Below are positions 34,584-43,357 of a stretch of DNA of 51,915 nt, in pieces (position 1 is the first letter of the stretch; each line of letters starts with the position of its first letter). The notes under the pieces are model-generated. The model saw nothing but the letters and a program-made list of their open reading frames with translations, did no database searches and was not told the DNA's origin. A program made the translations under genes and the position numbers. This stretch comes from JAXLQL01 sp046331625 (GTDB lineage Bacteria > Acidobacteriota > Terriglobia > Bryobacterales > Bryobacteraceae). The DNA lies in contig JAXLQL010000041.1 of the NCBI GenBank assembly GCA_046331625.1, positions 1-51,915 of the forward strand. The letters are read 5' to 3'.

Positions 34584-35150
34584 TCACGCGCCGTCGTAGA
34601 TCTCGGCGAGGGCGAGGGTGCAATCGAAGTACGGGATCCGGATCTCGCCGTCTGACTTCGTGAAAGTCCGCGAGGACCACTTCTTGGCTTGGCGCGAGTG
34701 GACTTCGATGTGTTGCCGGTCCTGGGAGACGAGCAGAATCTCGCGCATGGATGCGACGCTTTGGTATTCCTTCAGCTTGATCTCGCGATCGAACCTCGCG
34801 GTGGACTTCGACAGGACCTCGACGACGAGCACGGGATTCAGGAGCGTGTCATTGCCGAGTAGTTTGGGCTCTCCACAAGCTACGGTCAGATCCGGGTAGA
34901 AGTAGACGTCAGGTGAGCCCATCGCTACTCGTATCGTCGATGGATGTTCGCGACAACCTCGCTTTCGGACGACTGGCCCTATTTTGGCGGCCAAGTTGGC
35001 AATCAGAACGGAATGCGAGTGAGACCCCCCGGCCATGGCGATGATCTCGCCCGCATGGTACTCGTTACGGAATTCGGAGGCGCGATCGAGCGCCAAGTAC
35101 TCTTCCGGCGTGAAGAGACGCCTCGGCAAACGTGGAGTCCGCACTACCAT
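34584..35150 (-). CDS. Uma2-family restriction-fold protein (copy 1)
   Basis: 188 residues from the ATG at 35150, which overlaps the upstream Uma2 stop by 7 bases (ATGGTAG); the longer frame to 35186 reads inside that gene. The PD-(D/E)xK-like core shows PDLTVACGEP (Asp87) and VLVVEVLSKSTARFDREIKLKEY (Glu111 and Lys115). An N-terminal LFTPEEYLALDR segment and a GGSHSHSVLIANLA helix match the family. Uma2 proteins are widespread in Cyanobacteria, Chloroflexi and Acidobacteria and have no settled function. Nearly identical to its neighbour, so the result of a tandem duplication. Confidence 0.82.
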   Translation of the reverse strand: MVVRTPRLPRRLFTPEEYLALDRASEFRNEYHAGEIIAMAGGSHSHSVLIANLAAKIGPVVRKRGCREHPSTIRVAMGSPDVYFYPDLTVACGEPKLLGNDTLLNPVLVVEVLSKSTARFDREIKLKEYQSVASMREILLVSQDRQHIEVHSRQAKKWSSRTFTKSDGEIRIPYFDCTLALAEIYDGA

Positions 35151-35716
35151 ACGCCGTCGTAGATCTCCGCGAGCGTAATCGCGCAATCGAAGTACGGGAT
35201 TCGGATCTCACCGTCAGATTTCGTGAAGGTCCGCGCGGACCACTCTTTGCCTTGGCGGGAGTGGACCTCGATGTGTTGGCGGTCCTGGGATACGAGCAGC
35301 ACCTCGCGCATGGAAGCGACGCTTTGATACTCCTTCAGTTTGATCTCACGGTCAAACCTCGCGGTGGACCTCGACGATACTTCCACCACCAGCACCGGAT
35401 TGAGCAGCGTGTCGTTGCCGAGCAGTTTTGGCTCTTCACGAGCTACGGTCAAATCCGGGTAGAAGTAGCCGCCGCGCGGATTCATCCCCACCCGTATGGT
35501 CGATGGATGTGTGCGGCAACCTCGTTTTCGGACCGCAGGCCTGATGCCGGCGGTCAAGTTGTCGATGAGAACGGAATGAGCGTGCGAACCACCGGCCATG
35601 GCGAAGATCTCGCCTGCGTAGAACTCACTGCGCAGATCGGCTGCGCGATCGAGCGACAAGTACTCTTCCGGAGTGAAGAGACGCCTCGTCAGACTTGCGG
35701 TGGCTGCCGCGCCCAT
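35144..35716 (-). CDS. Uma2-family restriction-fold protein (copy 2)
   Basis: 190 residues. The same order of motifs as copy 1: LFTPEEYLSLDR, GGSHAHSVLIDNL, YPDLTVAREEP and LVVEVSSRSTARFDREIKLKEY (Lys of copy 1 is replaced by Arg). The C-terminal 80 residues are nearly identical to copy 1, while the N-terminal region differs more. It is the first of the three genes Uma2, Uma2, trmO. The role is unknown; residues of the nuclease-like core are mostly retained. Confidence 0.82.
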   Translation of the reverse strand: MGAAATASLTRRLFTPEEYLSLDRAADLRSEFYAGEIFAMAGGSHAHSVLIDNLTAGIRPAVRKRGCRTHPSTIRVGMNPRGGYFYPDLTVAREEPKLLGNDTLLNPVLVVEVSSRSTARFDREIKLKEYQSVASMREVLLVSQDRQHIEVHSRQGKEWSARTFTKSDGEIRIPYFDCAITLAEIYDGVW

Positions 35717-35800
35717 GGGGCGATTCTAGCAGCAGGATCAACGACAGCAGGAAGCCGCCGCGTGACCGCGTGCTAGCATGAGAGAACTTCAACGCCCAAA

Positions 35801-36415
35801 ATGCTTCACCCAGCCACGGAACTCCGCCACGTTAGCCGCGCCATCGGTTGGGGCGTCTACGCCACCGAGCTCATCCCAAAAGGTTCGATCACCTGGGTCT
35901 TCGATGATCTCGACCAGATCATCCGACCCGCCCGCGTGCCGAAGCTGGCGCCGCAGCTTCGCGAGCACGTGCACAAATACTCGTACCTGAACGGCCGGGG
36001 CGAGCGGGTCCTTTGCTGGGACCACAGCCGCTTCATCAACCACTCCTGCCGCGCCACGTGCCTGTCGCCCGGTTTCGATTTCGAGATCGCGGTGCGCGAC
36101 ATTTTGCCGGGCGAGGAACTCACAGACGACTACGGCACACTCAATCTCGAAGAAGAGTTCGAGTGCCTGTGCGGGTATCCGGAGTGCCGCCAGCGCATTG
36201 GTCCGGACGACTTCGCCGCCAACGGGGAGCGCTGGGACCGGCAGGTGGCAGACGGCTTCGGCTACATCCAACGGGTGCGGCAGCCGCTCTGGGACTTGGT
36301 GCGCGAAAAGGAACAAATCGAGCGAGTCGTCTCCGGCCAAGCGAAACTTCCTTCGTGCCGCGTGCACGATCTCACATCAGGCAGGGAACTCAGCCGGCTC
36401 AATGGAACATCTTGA
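35801..36415 (+). CDS. SET-domain protein (probable lysine methyltransferase)
   Basis: 204 residues. SET motifs are clear: GWGVYATELIPKGS near 16-29, RFINHSC (77-83), ELTDDYG (106-112) and a post-SET cysteine cluster CLCGYPECR (122-130), which with Cys83 could bind zinc. Such proteins transfer methyl groups to lysine side chains; bacterial SET proteins are known from several lineages and are generally seen as acquired from eukaryotes. The target here is unknown. The C-terminal 70 residues are helical and extra to the domain. Its end overlaps the ABC exporter start by 14 bases. Confidence 0.87.
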   Translation: MLHPATELRHVSRAIGWGVYATELIPKGSITWVFDDLDQIIRPARVPKLAPQLREHVHKYSYLNGRGERVLCWDHSRFINHSCRATCLSPGFDFEIAVRDILPGEELTDDYGTLNLEEEFECLCGYPECRQRIGPDDFAANGERWDRQVADGFGYIQRVRQPLWDLVREKEQIERVVSGQAKLPSCRVHDLTSGRELSRLNGTS

Positions 36416-38177
36416 AGAATGCAGCGGGAAGGCCGATCTCGGCTCGCTGACATTCTTCCGCCGCCTGGCATCGTATCTGCGCCCGCATCGCCTCCGATTC
36501 ACGGCGCTGCTCGCAATCTGCGGTATCGAGACTGGCTTCTACTGGATCGTGCCCCTCGTGTTCCGCCACCTCATCGACAACACGCTCGCGATGCGCGATC
36601 ATCGATCGCTGCTCGCGCTGTTGTTGCTGCTCGGATGCGGAGCGATAGTCGCTTCGCTGGCGGCGCTGTGGCGCGGCCATCTCTGGTCTCGAATCGAAAG
36701 CCAGATCGTGAGCGACATCCGGTTTCGGCTCTTTCATCATCTGCAACAACTGTCCAGTGCCTACTTCACGCGCCACTCGACAGGCGAGGTCCTTTCGCGC
36801 TTCTCGAACGATCTCGCCGCGGTTGCCGATGCGCTCACGATGTCGATTGCCTGGGGATTGCTTCCCGGCATGGATTGCTTCCTGGGTACGCTCGTGCTCG
36901 CCGTACTCGACTGGCGCCTCGCGCTGGTCGCGGCACTCGTGTGGCCGTGGTGCCTCTACGTGCCACCCCGGATCGCCCGCCGTGCTGCGCCCGCGGCATA
37001 CGAGCGGAAGCAACAGGAAAGCGGGATGCTTTCGTTCGTGCAAGAAAGCGTGGAGGCGCAGGCCGTGGTGCGCGCCTATGGGCTCGAGCGCTACCGCCTG
37101 ATGTCGTTCTTTCAGGCTGACGGGAAACTGTTCGCAGCCACCGCACGCGCGAGCTTTCTCGGGGCGCTAATGGATCAGTCAGCGATGTCGGGAATCCTCG
37201 TGCTGCAGGTGGTCACGCTCGGCTTGGGCGCGTGGCTCTCTTTCTCGGGATCCATGACCGTGGGCACGCTCGCGGCGTTTCAGACGCTGTTTCTCTCCGT
37301 CTCCACTTCGCTGCTTTACTTCACCCAGTACGTTCGCGGACTTTTGCCGGCGCGGGCGGGACTCGAGCGGATCGAGGAGTTTCTCGCCGAAGCCCCCGCC
37401 GTGGCGGATCAGCCCGGCGCCGTGCCCGCTCCTGTACTACTGAATGAGATCGAGTTTGACCGCGTCTCATTCCACTACGCGGGCGTGCCCGTGTTGCGCG
37501 ATGTCTCGTTTCGGATCGAGTATGGAACCTCGGTGGCCCTGGTGGGCCCGAGCGGATCCGGCAAGACGACGTTGCTCGGGCTGCTGATGCGATTCCAGGA
37601 TCCTTCGAGCGGGTCGATCCGCATCGATGGCGCGGACCTGCGCTCGGTTACGCAGAGATCCTGGCGATTGCAGGTGGGCGCGGTGTTTCAGGAGAACCTG
37701 CTGTTTCGCGGGTCGATCCTCGAGAATATCCGGCTCGGCGATCCGGGCATCGACGAGGAAAGCGCGATGGAGGCGTTGCGGCAGGCGGGAATCGATTCGG
37801 TCGAGAGGCTGCCACAAGGGCTCGCGACGGAAGCCGGCGAACGCGGATCGCGCTTCTCCGGCGGAGAGCGGCAGCGTCTGGCGCTGGCTCGTGCGTTGGT
37901 TCGCGACCCGCGAGTGCTGGTTCTCGACGAAGCAACGTCGGCACTCGACGCGCAGACCGAAGCCGCAGTCAACGAGACCATTCGAAGCATCGCGCGAGGA
38001 AGAACGGTGATTGCTGTCTCGCACCGGCTGCAGACGACGGCGTGGTTTGACCGGATTCTCGTCTTCGATCGGGGAGTCCTCGTCGAGGATGGAACTCATG
38101 CGGAGTTGTTGGCTCGCGATGGTGTGTACGCCGCACTGTGGCGGCAGTCGGTGGCGCGACCCGCGGAAGCGGTCTAG
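36402..38177 (+). CDS. ABC exporter, fused permease and ATPase
   Basis: 591 residues from the ATG inside the SET gene end; a longer frame from 36198 is a shadow of the SET gene. Six transmembrane helices (about 30-310) are followed by the nucleotide-binding domain: Walker A GPSGSGKTT near 382, Q-loop VFQENLLF, signature FSGGERQR near 488, Walker B VLVLDEAT and H-loop SHRLQ. It belongs to the MsbA/lipid or peptide exporter group, active as a dimer. No partner peptide or immunity gene is visible. Substrate unknown. The stop is one base from the convergent gene's stop. Confidence 0.92.
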   Translation: MEHLEECSGKADLGSLTFFRRLASYLRPHRLRFTALLAICGIETGFYWIVPLVFRHLIDNTLAMRDHRSLLALLLLLGCGAIVASLAALWRGHLWSRIESQIVSDIRFRLFHHLQQLSSAYFTRHSTGEVLSRFSNDLAAVADALTMSIAWGLLPGMDCFLGTLVLAVLDWRLALVAALVWPWCLYVPPRIARRAAPAAYERKQQESGMLSFVQESVEAQAVVRAYGLERYRLMSFFQADGKLFAATARASFLGALMDQSAMSGILVLQVVTLGLGAWLSFSGSMTVGTLAAFQTLFLSVSTSLLYFTQYVRGLLPARAGLERIEEFLAEAPAVADQPGAVPAPVLLNEIEFDRVSFHYAGVPVLRDVSFRIEYGTSVALVGPSGSGKTTLLGLLMRFQDPSSGSIRIDGADLRSVTQRSWRLQVGAVFQENLLFRGSILENIRLGDPGIDEESAMEALRQAGIDSVERLPQGLATEAGERGSRFSGGERQRLALARALVRDPRVLVLDEATSALDAQTEAAVNETIRSIARGRTVIAVSHRLQTTAWFDRILVFDRGVLVEDGTHAELLARDGVYAALWRQSVARPAEAV

Positions 38178-38178
38178 T

Positions 38179-38904
38179 CTAGAAACCAGCCGCAACCCCG
38201 GCGCTGAAAACATTCCCCGATCCAGCCGGCCCGCGAATCGCGCCGTCGAGCACGCCGGTGATCTCGGCATGCGGCCGCAAGTACCAATTGCGCCGTAAGG
38301 GCGCCTTGGCCGAGACGCCGGCCTGCGCGTAGTTCACGGCGGACTGGCGCAAGCCCGCGTATGCGGCGTTGAAGCGCGCGTTTCCGCCACCGATCACACC
38401 GCGGACCTGCCACTGCAGCCGCTTGGTTTGGCGCTCCCACTCCGAGCCGCCCTCCACAAAATAGGAACCCCGGTAATTCGCCACGTCCACCGTATGTTCA
38501 GTGAACAACCGCACGGATCGCACGGCCCGCGAAACGCGGCCGGCGAGTTCGAGCGTCGTCACTCCGCCTTCGCCGCCGGCGCCCTGCCAGTGGTAGCCTT
38601 GCAGCGTACCCTCGAGTTTCCACGATCGCCACTCGCGTTCGGTTCCCGCCGAGAAGAAGATCTGATTGAAGCGCCCTCGCTGCGGCTCGCGCGCCAGCGG
38701 CATGTTGGACCAAGCCGCGAGCGTCACGCCGCGGGCGGAATACGATACCGACGGCTGGAACGCGGCTCCATTGCCGTAGGTAAAGCCACGCCAGACATAG
38801 CGGCTCACCAAGTCGCCTTCCACGCTGAAGCTTGATTGAGCGCAGGCGAAGGGCACAACCAACGCGACCGCGGCTACACTGCGGGTGATGACGCTCTGAA
38901 GCAA
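38179..38904 (-). CDS. Small outer-membrane beta-barrel protein
   Basis: 241 residues; start TTG at 38904 is tentative. A signal peptide (RSVAAVALVVPFACAQS) precedes strands with alternating hydrophobic residues and several Tyr/Trp girdle positions (YVWRGFTYGNGAAF, YHWQGAGG, YAQAGVSAKAP). The first motif, SRYVWRGF, is typical of small porin-like barrels of the TorF type, and the last residue is Phe (AAGF). Function unknown. It is alone between the ABC exporter and the glycosyltransferase. Confidence 0.65.
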   Translation of the reverse strand: MLQSVITRSVAAVALVVPFACAQSSFSVEGDLVSRYVWRGFTYGNGAAFQPSVSYSARGVTLAAWSNMPLAREPQRGRFNQIFFSAGTEREWRSWKLEGTLQGYHWQGAGGEGGVTTLELAGRVSRAVRSVRLFTEHTVDVANYRGSYFVEGGSEWERQTKRLQWQVRGVIGGGNARFNAAYAGLRQSAVNYAQAGVSAKAPLRRNWYLRPHAEITGVLDGAIRGPAGSGNVFSAGVAAGF

Positions 38905-38961
38905 GTAGCCATGGTATCCGAACTGCGAGGAATCGAGGCGGAAATCCGGTTCTTGAAGCAG

Positions 38962-40029
38962 TCAGTGCGCCGGGACGAAATCCCCCGCGCGATAACGCAC
39001 CCGCGATCCGCTCTTGCCTTCGATCATCGCCGCCGCAGAATGCAGCGCGGCATAGTGCCGCAGCAGGTCGCGTCCTGCAAAGTCGATATTGAATCGCGAT
39101 GCGCGCATCACCGCTGCTGTGTAGTGCCGGTTCAGCCCGTAGCCATCCGCCTTCGCGCGCTGCAGCTCGTGCGCCCATGCCCCCGGATTCAGATTGGGAG
39201 AAAGGCGATAGATCAGAGATTCGAGTACGCCGAACTCGGGCGGGATCTCTTCACTAATCACGCACGGAAGCCCGGCTGCCTGCGCTTGCAGCAGCGGAAT
39301 CCCCAGTCCCGAGCCCCATTCCGGCATCACGAACGCGTCCATGGCTCCGAGCATTAGACGGGCCGCGGCTTGAGAGGAAGCCACGGCCCGATCTCCCACG
39401 AAGCGAACCCGGTCGGCGAGCTTCGCATGTTGCACCATCGCCTGCATGCGATTCATCGCCGGACCGTTACCGATCCACACAAAAAACGCGTAAGGGTCGA
39501 TCCACGCCGACTCGTACGCGAGTTGGAGCGCGAATGACGGGTCGGCGTTCTTCTCAAAAGGCAGCACCTGCCCGATCACGAATGCGCCATCGGGCAGGCC
39601 GAGGCGCGCGCGCGTCGAGTCACGATCGACAGAGGCTTCAAAAGCGGTGAAGTCCAGCCCCGAAAACGAAGCGAGCCGGGCCGGATCGGATGAGATGCGC
39701 ACCGGGACCCGAGCCCGCGCGGCGAGCCACAGCACCAAACGGTCCACTCGGCTCAAGTGGTTATGCACCACGTCGTACGGGCCACGTTCGCGCAAGATCT
39801 TCCTCAGCCGCCAGGCGAACCGCACGGGGTCGGTGTCGGGCGGGCAGACGCGGGCGTCGTAGCCGAGGTCGCGGATTTCGTTCACGAGTGAGCACGGGCC
39901 GTCAGCGGCAACGATGAAGTCGAGCCGCACACTGCTCTTTTCTCGGGGGTTAACGTAGCGAATGAGGTCGCGCAGCAGGGTCTGGTACTCGCCAATGGAA
40001 GTACCGCCCACAATCTGGGCAATCCGCAT
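38962..40029 (-). CDS. Glycosyltransferase family 4-like
   Basis: 355 residues. MRIAQIVGGTSIGEYQTLLRDL is the nucleotide-binding start of the GT-B fold; the second domain has FVGDRAV near residue 215 and the PEWGSGLGIPLLQAQAAGLPCVIS block near 240-263, where GT4 enzymes bind the sugar-nucleotide with a Glu-x7-Glu type motif (the second Glu is not obvious here). It probably adds a sugar to a lipid carrier or polymer in the cytoplasm. GAGGAGGAG lies a few bases before the ATG. The 5' region carries a conspicuous fold. Confidence 0.82.
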   Translation of the reverse strand: MRIAQIVGGTSIGEYQTLLRDLIRYVNPREKSSVRLDFIVAADGPCSLVNEIRDLGYDARVCPPDTDPVRFAWRLRKILRERGPYDVVHNHLSRVDRLVLWLAARARVPVRISSDPARLASFSGLDFTAFEASVDRDSTRARLGLPDGAFVIGQVLPFEKNADPSFALQLAYESAWIDPYAFFVWIGNGPAMNRMQAMVQHAKLADRVRFVGDRAVASSQAAARLMLGAMDAFVMPEWGSGLGIPLLQAQAAGLPCVISEEIPPEFGVLESLIYRLSPNLNPGAWAHELQRAKADGYGLNRHYTAAVMRASRFNIDFAGRDLLRHYAALHSAAAMIEGKSGSRVRYRAGDFVPAH

Positions 40030-40051
40030 GCTCTACTCTCCTCCTCAGGGT

Positions 40052-40105
40052 GGGATAGCTAAGGTAAATGGCGGAAAACTCCGCCCGCAAAACGGAGTCT
40101 ATCCC
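40052..40105 (-). promoter_or_regulatory. Nested stem-loop leader before the glycosyltransferase gene
   Basis: GGGATAG (40052-40058) pairs with CTATCCC (40099-40105). Inside, GGCGGA (40070-40075) pairs with TCCGCC (40080-40085) around an AAAC loop, and CCGCAAAA/CGGAG sequences follow. On the transcript this gives a closed 54-base structure, ending 22 bases before the start codon and just before the GAGGAGG ribosome site. It could be a riboswitch, a protein-binding leader or a small structured RNA. I recognise no known class. Confidence 0.5.
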
Positions 40106-40127
40106 AACCGACGCGAGTGAACAATTC

Positions 40128-40141
40128 CCCCTTTCGAGGGG
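40128..40141 (-). terminator. Hairpin after the TPR gene
   Basis: CCCCT-ttcg-AGGGG, a 5-bp stem with a UUCG/CGAA tetraloop, lies 40 bases after the TPR gene stop on its strand. There is only a short T-rich tail, so it may be a weak terminator. Confidence 0.4.
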
Positions 40142-40180
40142 CCCATGACTAGGGGGATCACACACCCCCGTACGCGGGTA

Positions 40181-42196
40181 CTATTTCGACTTGTGTTCCT
40201 TCGCGAGCTTGACCTTGCCCGAGTCGAGCTTCTTCTGGATCTTGGCCACTTCCTCGGTGTCCCGTTCGGCGGGAGCGGCGGAGTGATGCAGTTGGAGGGA
40301 GCTCTCCCACACGGCCACCGCTTCGCGCAGCTTGCCCTGCTTGGCGTAAACATCACCGAGGTGATCGTGGACCGTGGCGTCTTTCGGGGTCCGCTCGAGA
40401 GCTTTCCGCAGAGCTTCGGCGGCTTCTTCGAGCTTGCCTTGCCGGAAGTAGGCCCAGCCTAGGGAGTCGAGGTAGGCGCCTGAGGAGGGTTCCTGTTCGA
40501 GCGCTTTCTTGATCATGTCCACCGCTTCGTTGAGGCGGACATTGCGCTCGGCGTACATGTATCCGAGATAGTTGAGGGCGGAAGCCGACTTGGGGTTGAG
40601 GGCGAGCAACTTGCGGAACTCGGCCTCGGATTGGTCAGTCTTCTTTTGCTTCTCGTACATGGCGCCGCGGAGGAAGAGGATCGTTTCCTTGTCCTCGTTG
40701 GTCATCGAGAGCTTGTCGGCGGCGTCGATCGCCTTGGCCATTTCGGAGAAGTTCTTGCCTTTCTCGTAGATCTGGACCAGGGTCAGCCATGTCTCGCGAT
40801 CATTCTTGCCGTCGAGCATCTTGCGGATGTCGGTGGCGGCTTCGTCGGCGCGGCCGATATCGGCGAGCACGTTGGCGCGGACCACGCGAACCGTATTGTC
40901 GGTGGGCCACTTCTTGAAGGCGGAGTCGGCCTCTTCCTCGGCTTTCTTGAAGTCACGGCCCTGGCGGTGCGTGTCGACGATTTGCGCGGCGGCCCGAGGG
41001 GCGTTCTTCTCATCGAGCGAGCCGAATTCCTTGAACACGTCAGCCGCCTGCTTGTACTGTTCGTTGGCGCGATAGAGCAGGCCGAGCCGTTCGAGCAGCA
41101 TCGAGCGCGTGCCGCGCTCATTGGCCGAGTAGCTGCGGCGCGCCGTGCCGTCAACCACGGTCTTGAGCGTTTGGATCGCTTCCGGAATCTTGTTCTCCGC
41201 CTCGAGAATGCCTACCTCGTTGTAGAGAACGTCGAGGTTGTTCGGATCGATAGCCTTGGCCTTGTCGCTCGCCTCGCGAGCCTTGTCGTACTTGCGTTGC
41301 TGGCGATAAATTTGCGAGATCCGGAGCAGCGACTGGATGTCCTTGGGGTCGGCCGCCGCGAGCTTCTCGAAAACCTTGATCGACTCGTCATAGCGCTCGG
41401 CCATCAGCAGGTTCTGCGCATACATGCGCTCGAGCTCGTCGTTGTCCTTGGCGATTTCGAGAGCCTTGGCCAAGGTGTCCGCGGCGAGGCCGTACTCGCG
41501 CATCTGCTCGTACGAACCGGCGAGCGTGGCGAGCGTGCGCGGGTTCGGATTCTTGTCGACGATCTTCTTGAAGAGTTCGCTCGCGCGCGCATGGTCGCCG
41601 AGATCGGAGAAGACCATGGCCATGCCCATGATGGCGTCGTCGTTTTCGGGGTCCACTTCGAGAGCCTTGCGGAACGCCTTCTCCGATTCCACCGAGTTGT
41701 GGGCAACCTTATATAGGCGGCCCAACATCAGCCATGACTCGGCGTCTTTGCCTTCCGTGGAAGTGACCTTGACGTACTGCTCGATCGCCTTGTTGAGCAG
41801 GCCCTCGTTGATCTTGCCCTGCTGGGCGTCGCCCATGATGCGCGTGTAGATGCGGCCCAGCACGCGCCGGGCGTTCAGGTCGTCTGGATTCTGCTTGACC
41901 GCGCTCTCGAACTCGGTTACCGCTTCGCGGATGCGGCCCGACTGGATGTAAAGATCGGAGAGTTCCTCGGCGATGAAGCTGGCGTAGGGGTCGGCCTTGA
42001 GGGCGTCGCGGTAGTGGTCGATGGCCTGGTTGAAGTACTCGCCCCGGTTGCCGTAAGCGCTGGCCAACTCGGAGTAGATGTGGCCCATCGAGTAGTGATA
42101 GTAGGAGGATCCGCGATCGACGGAAAGCTTCTTCTCACCGGACGTTTGGGCAAACGCCGAGACCAGTCCCAACAGACTGACCGCAATGATTCGCAT
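40181..42196 (-). CDS. Large secreted TPR-repeat protein
   Basis: 671 residues from the ATG at 42196, with AGGTGG three bases upstream; a longer frame adds a stretch without family character. A signal peptide (MRIIAVSLLGLVSAFAQ) is followed by about 16 TPR units throughout, for example AIDHYRDALKADPYASFIAEELSD near 60, ESEKAFRKALEVDPENDD and AAEALRKALERTPKDATVHDHLGD near 610. Such proteins are scaffolds for outer-membrane or polysaccharide machinery. Partners are not visible; it follows the glycosyltransferase gene's region on the same strand, its own gene upstream. Confidence 0.85.
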   Translation of the reverse strand: MRIIAVSLLGLVSAFAQTSGEKKLSVDRGSSYYHYSMGHIYSELASAYGNRGEYFNQAIDHYRDALKADPYASFIAEELSDLYIQSGRIREAVTEFESAVKQNPDDLNARRVLGRIYTRIMGDAQQGKINEGLLNKAIEQYVKVTSTEGKDAESWLMLGRLYKVAHNSVESEKAFRKALEVDPENDDAIMGMAMVFSDLGDHARASELFKKIVDKNPNPRTLATLAGSYEQMREYGLAADTLAKALEIAKDNDELERMYAQNLLMAERYDESIKVFEKLAAADPKDIQSLLRISQIYRQQRKYDKAREASDKAKAIDPNNLDVLYNEVGILEAENKIPEAIQTLKTVVDGTARRSYSANERGTRSMLLERLGLLYRANEQYKQAADVFKEFGSLDEKNAPRAAAQIVDTHRQGRDFKKAEEEADSAFKKWPTDNTVRVVRANVLADIGRADEAATDIRKMLDGKNDRETWLTLVQIYEKGKNFSEMAKAIDAADKLSMTNEDKETILFLRGAMYEKQKKTDQSEAEFRKLLALNPKSASALNYLGYMYAERNVRLNEAVDMIKKALEQEPSSGAYLDSLGWAYFRQGKLEEAAEALRKALERTPKDATVHDHLGDVYAKQGKLREAVAVWESSLQLHHSAAPAERDTEEVAKIQKKLDSGKVKLAKEHKSK

Positions 42197-42345
42197 GACC
42201 ACCTGCTTTCGGGCGAGAGTCGCGCCGGGTACACCGCTCCCGGACTTCTCAACCATCAGTATATATCGACGCGCGAGAGCGCGAATTCGAGTACCGCCCC
42301 GCGTGAAAAAGCCGCTTCCCGGGCATCGATGGTACGCTAGGCGCA

Positions 42346-42984
42346 ATGCCCGATGTCGCGATTCCACTCGTGTTCCCAGACTACCTGATCGCGGTGGTGG
42401 ATCACGACGTCAAAGTAAACTTGCCGAGCCTGCCGTCGATCCCCGGAATGCCGCCGCTTCCGAAGAGTGTGACGATCCCGCACAAGGTCCCCTATCTTGG
42501 CCACGCCGGCGTACTCTTCATCAACGGCAAGACGGGCGTGACGAAGTATTACGAATACGGCCGCTACGATCCAGGACAGGTAGGGATCGTACGCAAGCAG
42601 ACGGTTCCCGACGTGAAGATTTCGGGCGGAAAGCCGACCAAGGCGTCGCTGACGGCCACCCTCCAGCGAGTGTCGAGCCTTTCCGGCCAGCGTGGGCGAA
42701 TCGAAGGCGTCTATTTGGAACTGCCGGACGGCGCCTTCGACAAGATGCTCAAGTACGCCGATGGCAGGCTCGCCAAGAACAGCGATCCAAAGCGGGATCC
42801 GTATCAACTCTTCACCAACAGTTGCGTGCACTTTGCCGTTGAGACGGCACGGGCAGGTGGCGCGGACCTGCCCGTAGTGATTCCTCCGAACCCCTCCGGG
42901 TACATCAAGGTGGCGCAGGAGTTCAATCCAGACCTCTCCTACTCGCCACCCTCCACCACCACGGCCGAGGTGGCGCTGCCCTAG
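42346..42984 (+). CDS. Permuted papain/NlpC-like cysteine hydrolase, effector-like
   Basis: 212 residues with no signal peptide. A catalytic triad can be proposed in permuted order: His53 in LGHAGVLF, Glu70 in KYYEYGRYDP and Cys160 in TNSCVHFAVE. The order His before Cys is that of permuted NlpC/P60-like proteins. The N-terminal Pro-rich part (SLPSIPGMPPLPK) and an YPLA-like start are seen in some secreted effectors that cut peptidoglycan or proteins. The next gene, 1 base after the stop, encodes a small lipoprotein. I suspect an effector/immunity pair; no secretion-system gene is in the window to confirm it. Confidence 0.6.
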   Translation: MPDVAIPLVFPDYLIAVVDHDVKVNLPSLPSIPGMPPLPKSVTIPHKVPYLGHAGVLFINGKTGVTKYYEYGRYDPGQVGIVRKQTVPDVKISGGKPTKASLTATLQRVSSLSGQRGRIEGVYLELPDGAFDKMLKYADGRLAKNSDPKRDPYQLFTNSCVHFAVETARAGGADLPVVIPPNPSGYIKVAQEFNPDLSYSPPSTTTAEVALP

Positions 42985-42985
42985 T

Positions 42986-43330
42986 ATGCGATCGGTGAGT
43001 AAAATCGTGCTCCTCCTCGCATTGTGCCTGGCCTGCGTGCGGCAGGCTCCGCCCCCAGATCCGCAAAGGCCCGCCGTGGTACCGGCCAATGCGAGGTGGC
43101 TGGGCGGAGCCGACGGCGGAGCGTGGATCGCGCTCGAGGACGACGGTGGCGGACGATTCCGAGCCGCGATCTTCCACGAAGACGGGCAAGCATGGTATCG
43201 AGGATCGCTCGTTCTCACCATCGAGGGCAATGCGGATTCGGCGGCAGAGCTGTTGCAGGCGATGGATTCCTGGTCGGGCAGCGAGATCGTACTACGCGGT
43301 GGAAGAAAGCTCGTCAAGCCGCCCGAGTGA
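42986..43330 (+). CDS. Small lipoprotein, candidate immunity protein
   Basis: 114 residues. MRSVSKIVLLLALCLACVRQA is a lipoprotein signal with a lipobox LACV-type (Cys17). The mature part is short, with acidic and glycine-rich stretches (GGAWIALEDDGGGRF), two beta-hairpins and a helix near SAAELLQAMDSW. I recognise no family. It begins 1 base after the permuted papain-like gene, so the two are co-transcribed; anchoring in the periplasm would suit an inhibitor of a periplasmic hydrolase. This is inference only. Confidence 0.6.
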   Translation: MRSVSKIVLLLALCLACVRQAPPPDPQRPAVVPANARWLGGADGGAWIALEDDGGGRFRAAIFHEDGQAWYRGSLVLTIEGNADSAAELLQAMDSWSGSEIVLRGGRKLVKPPE

Positions 43331-43357
43331 CCGGGTGCACGCTATGCTTTGGTGAAC

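Noticed and set aside
28000..40156. Shared ACTAGGGGG motif (minus strand at 28000-28008 and plus strand at 40148-40156)
   Set aside because: One copy is upstream of a gene and the other is downstream of a gene with no start to serve; nine bases in a G+C-rich window can recur by chance.
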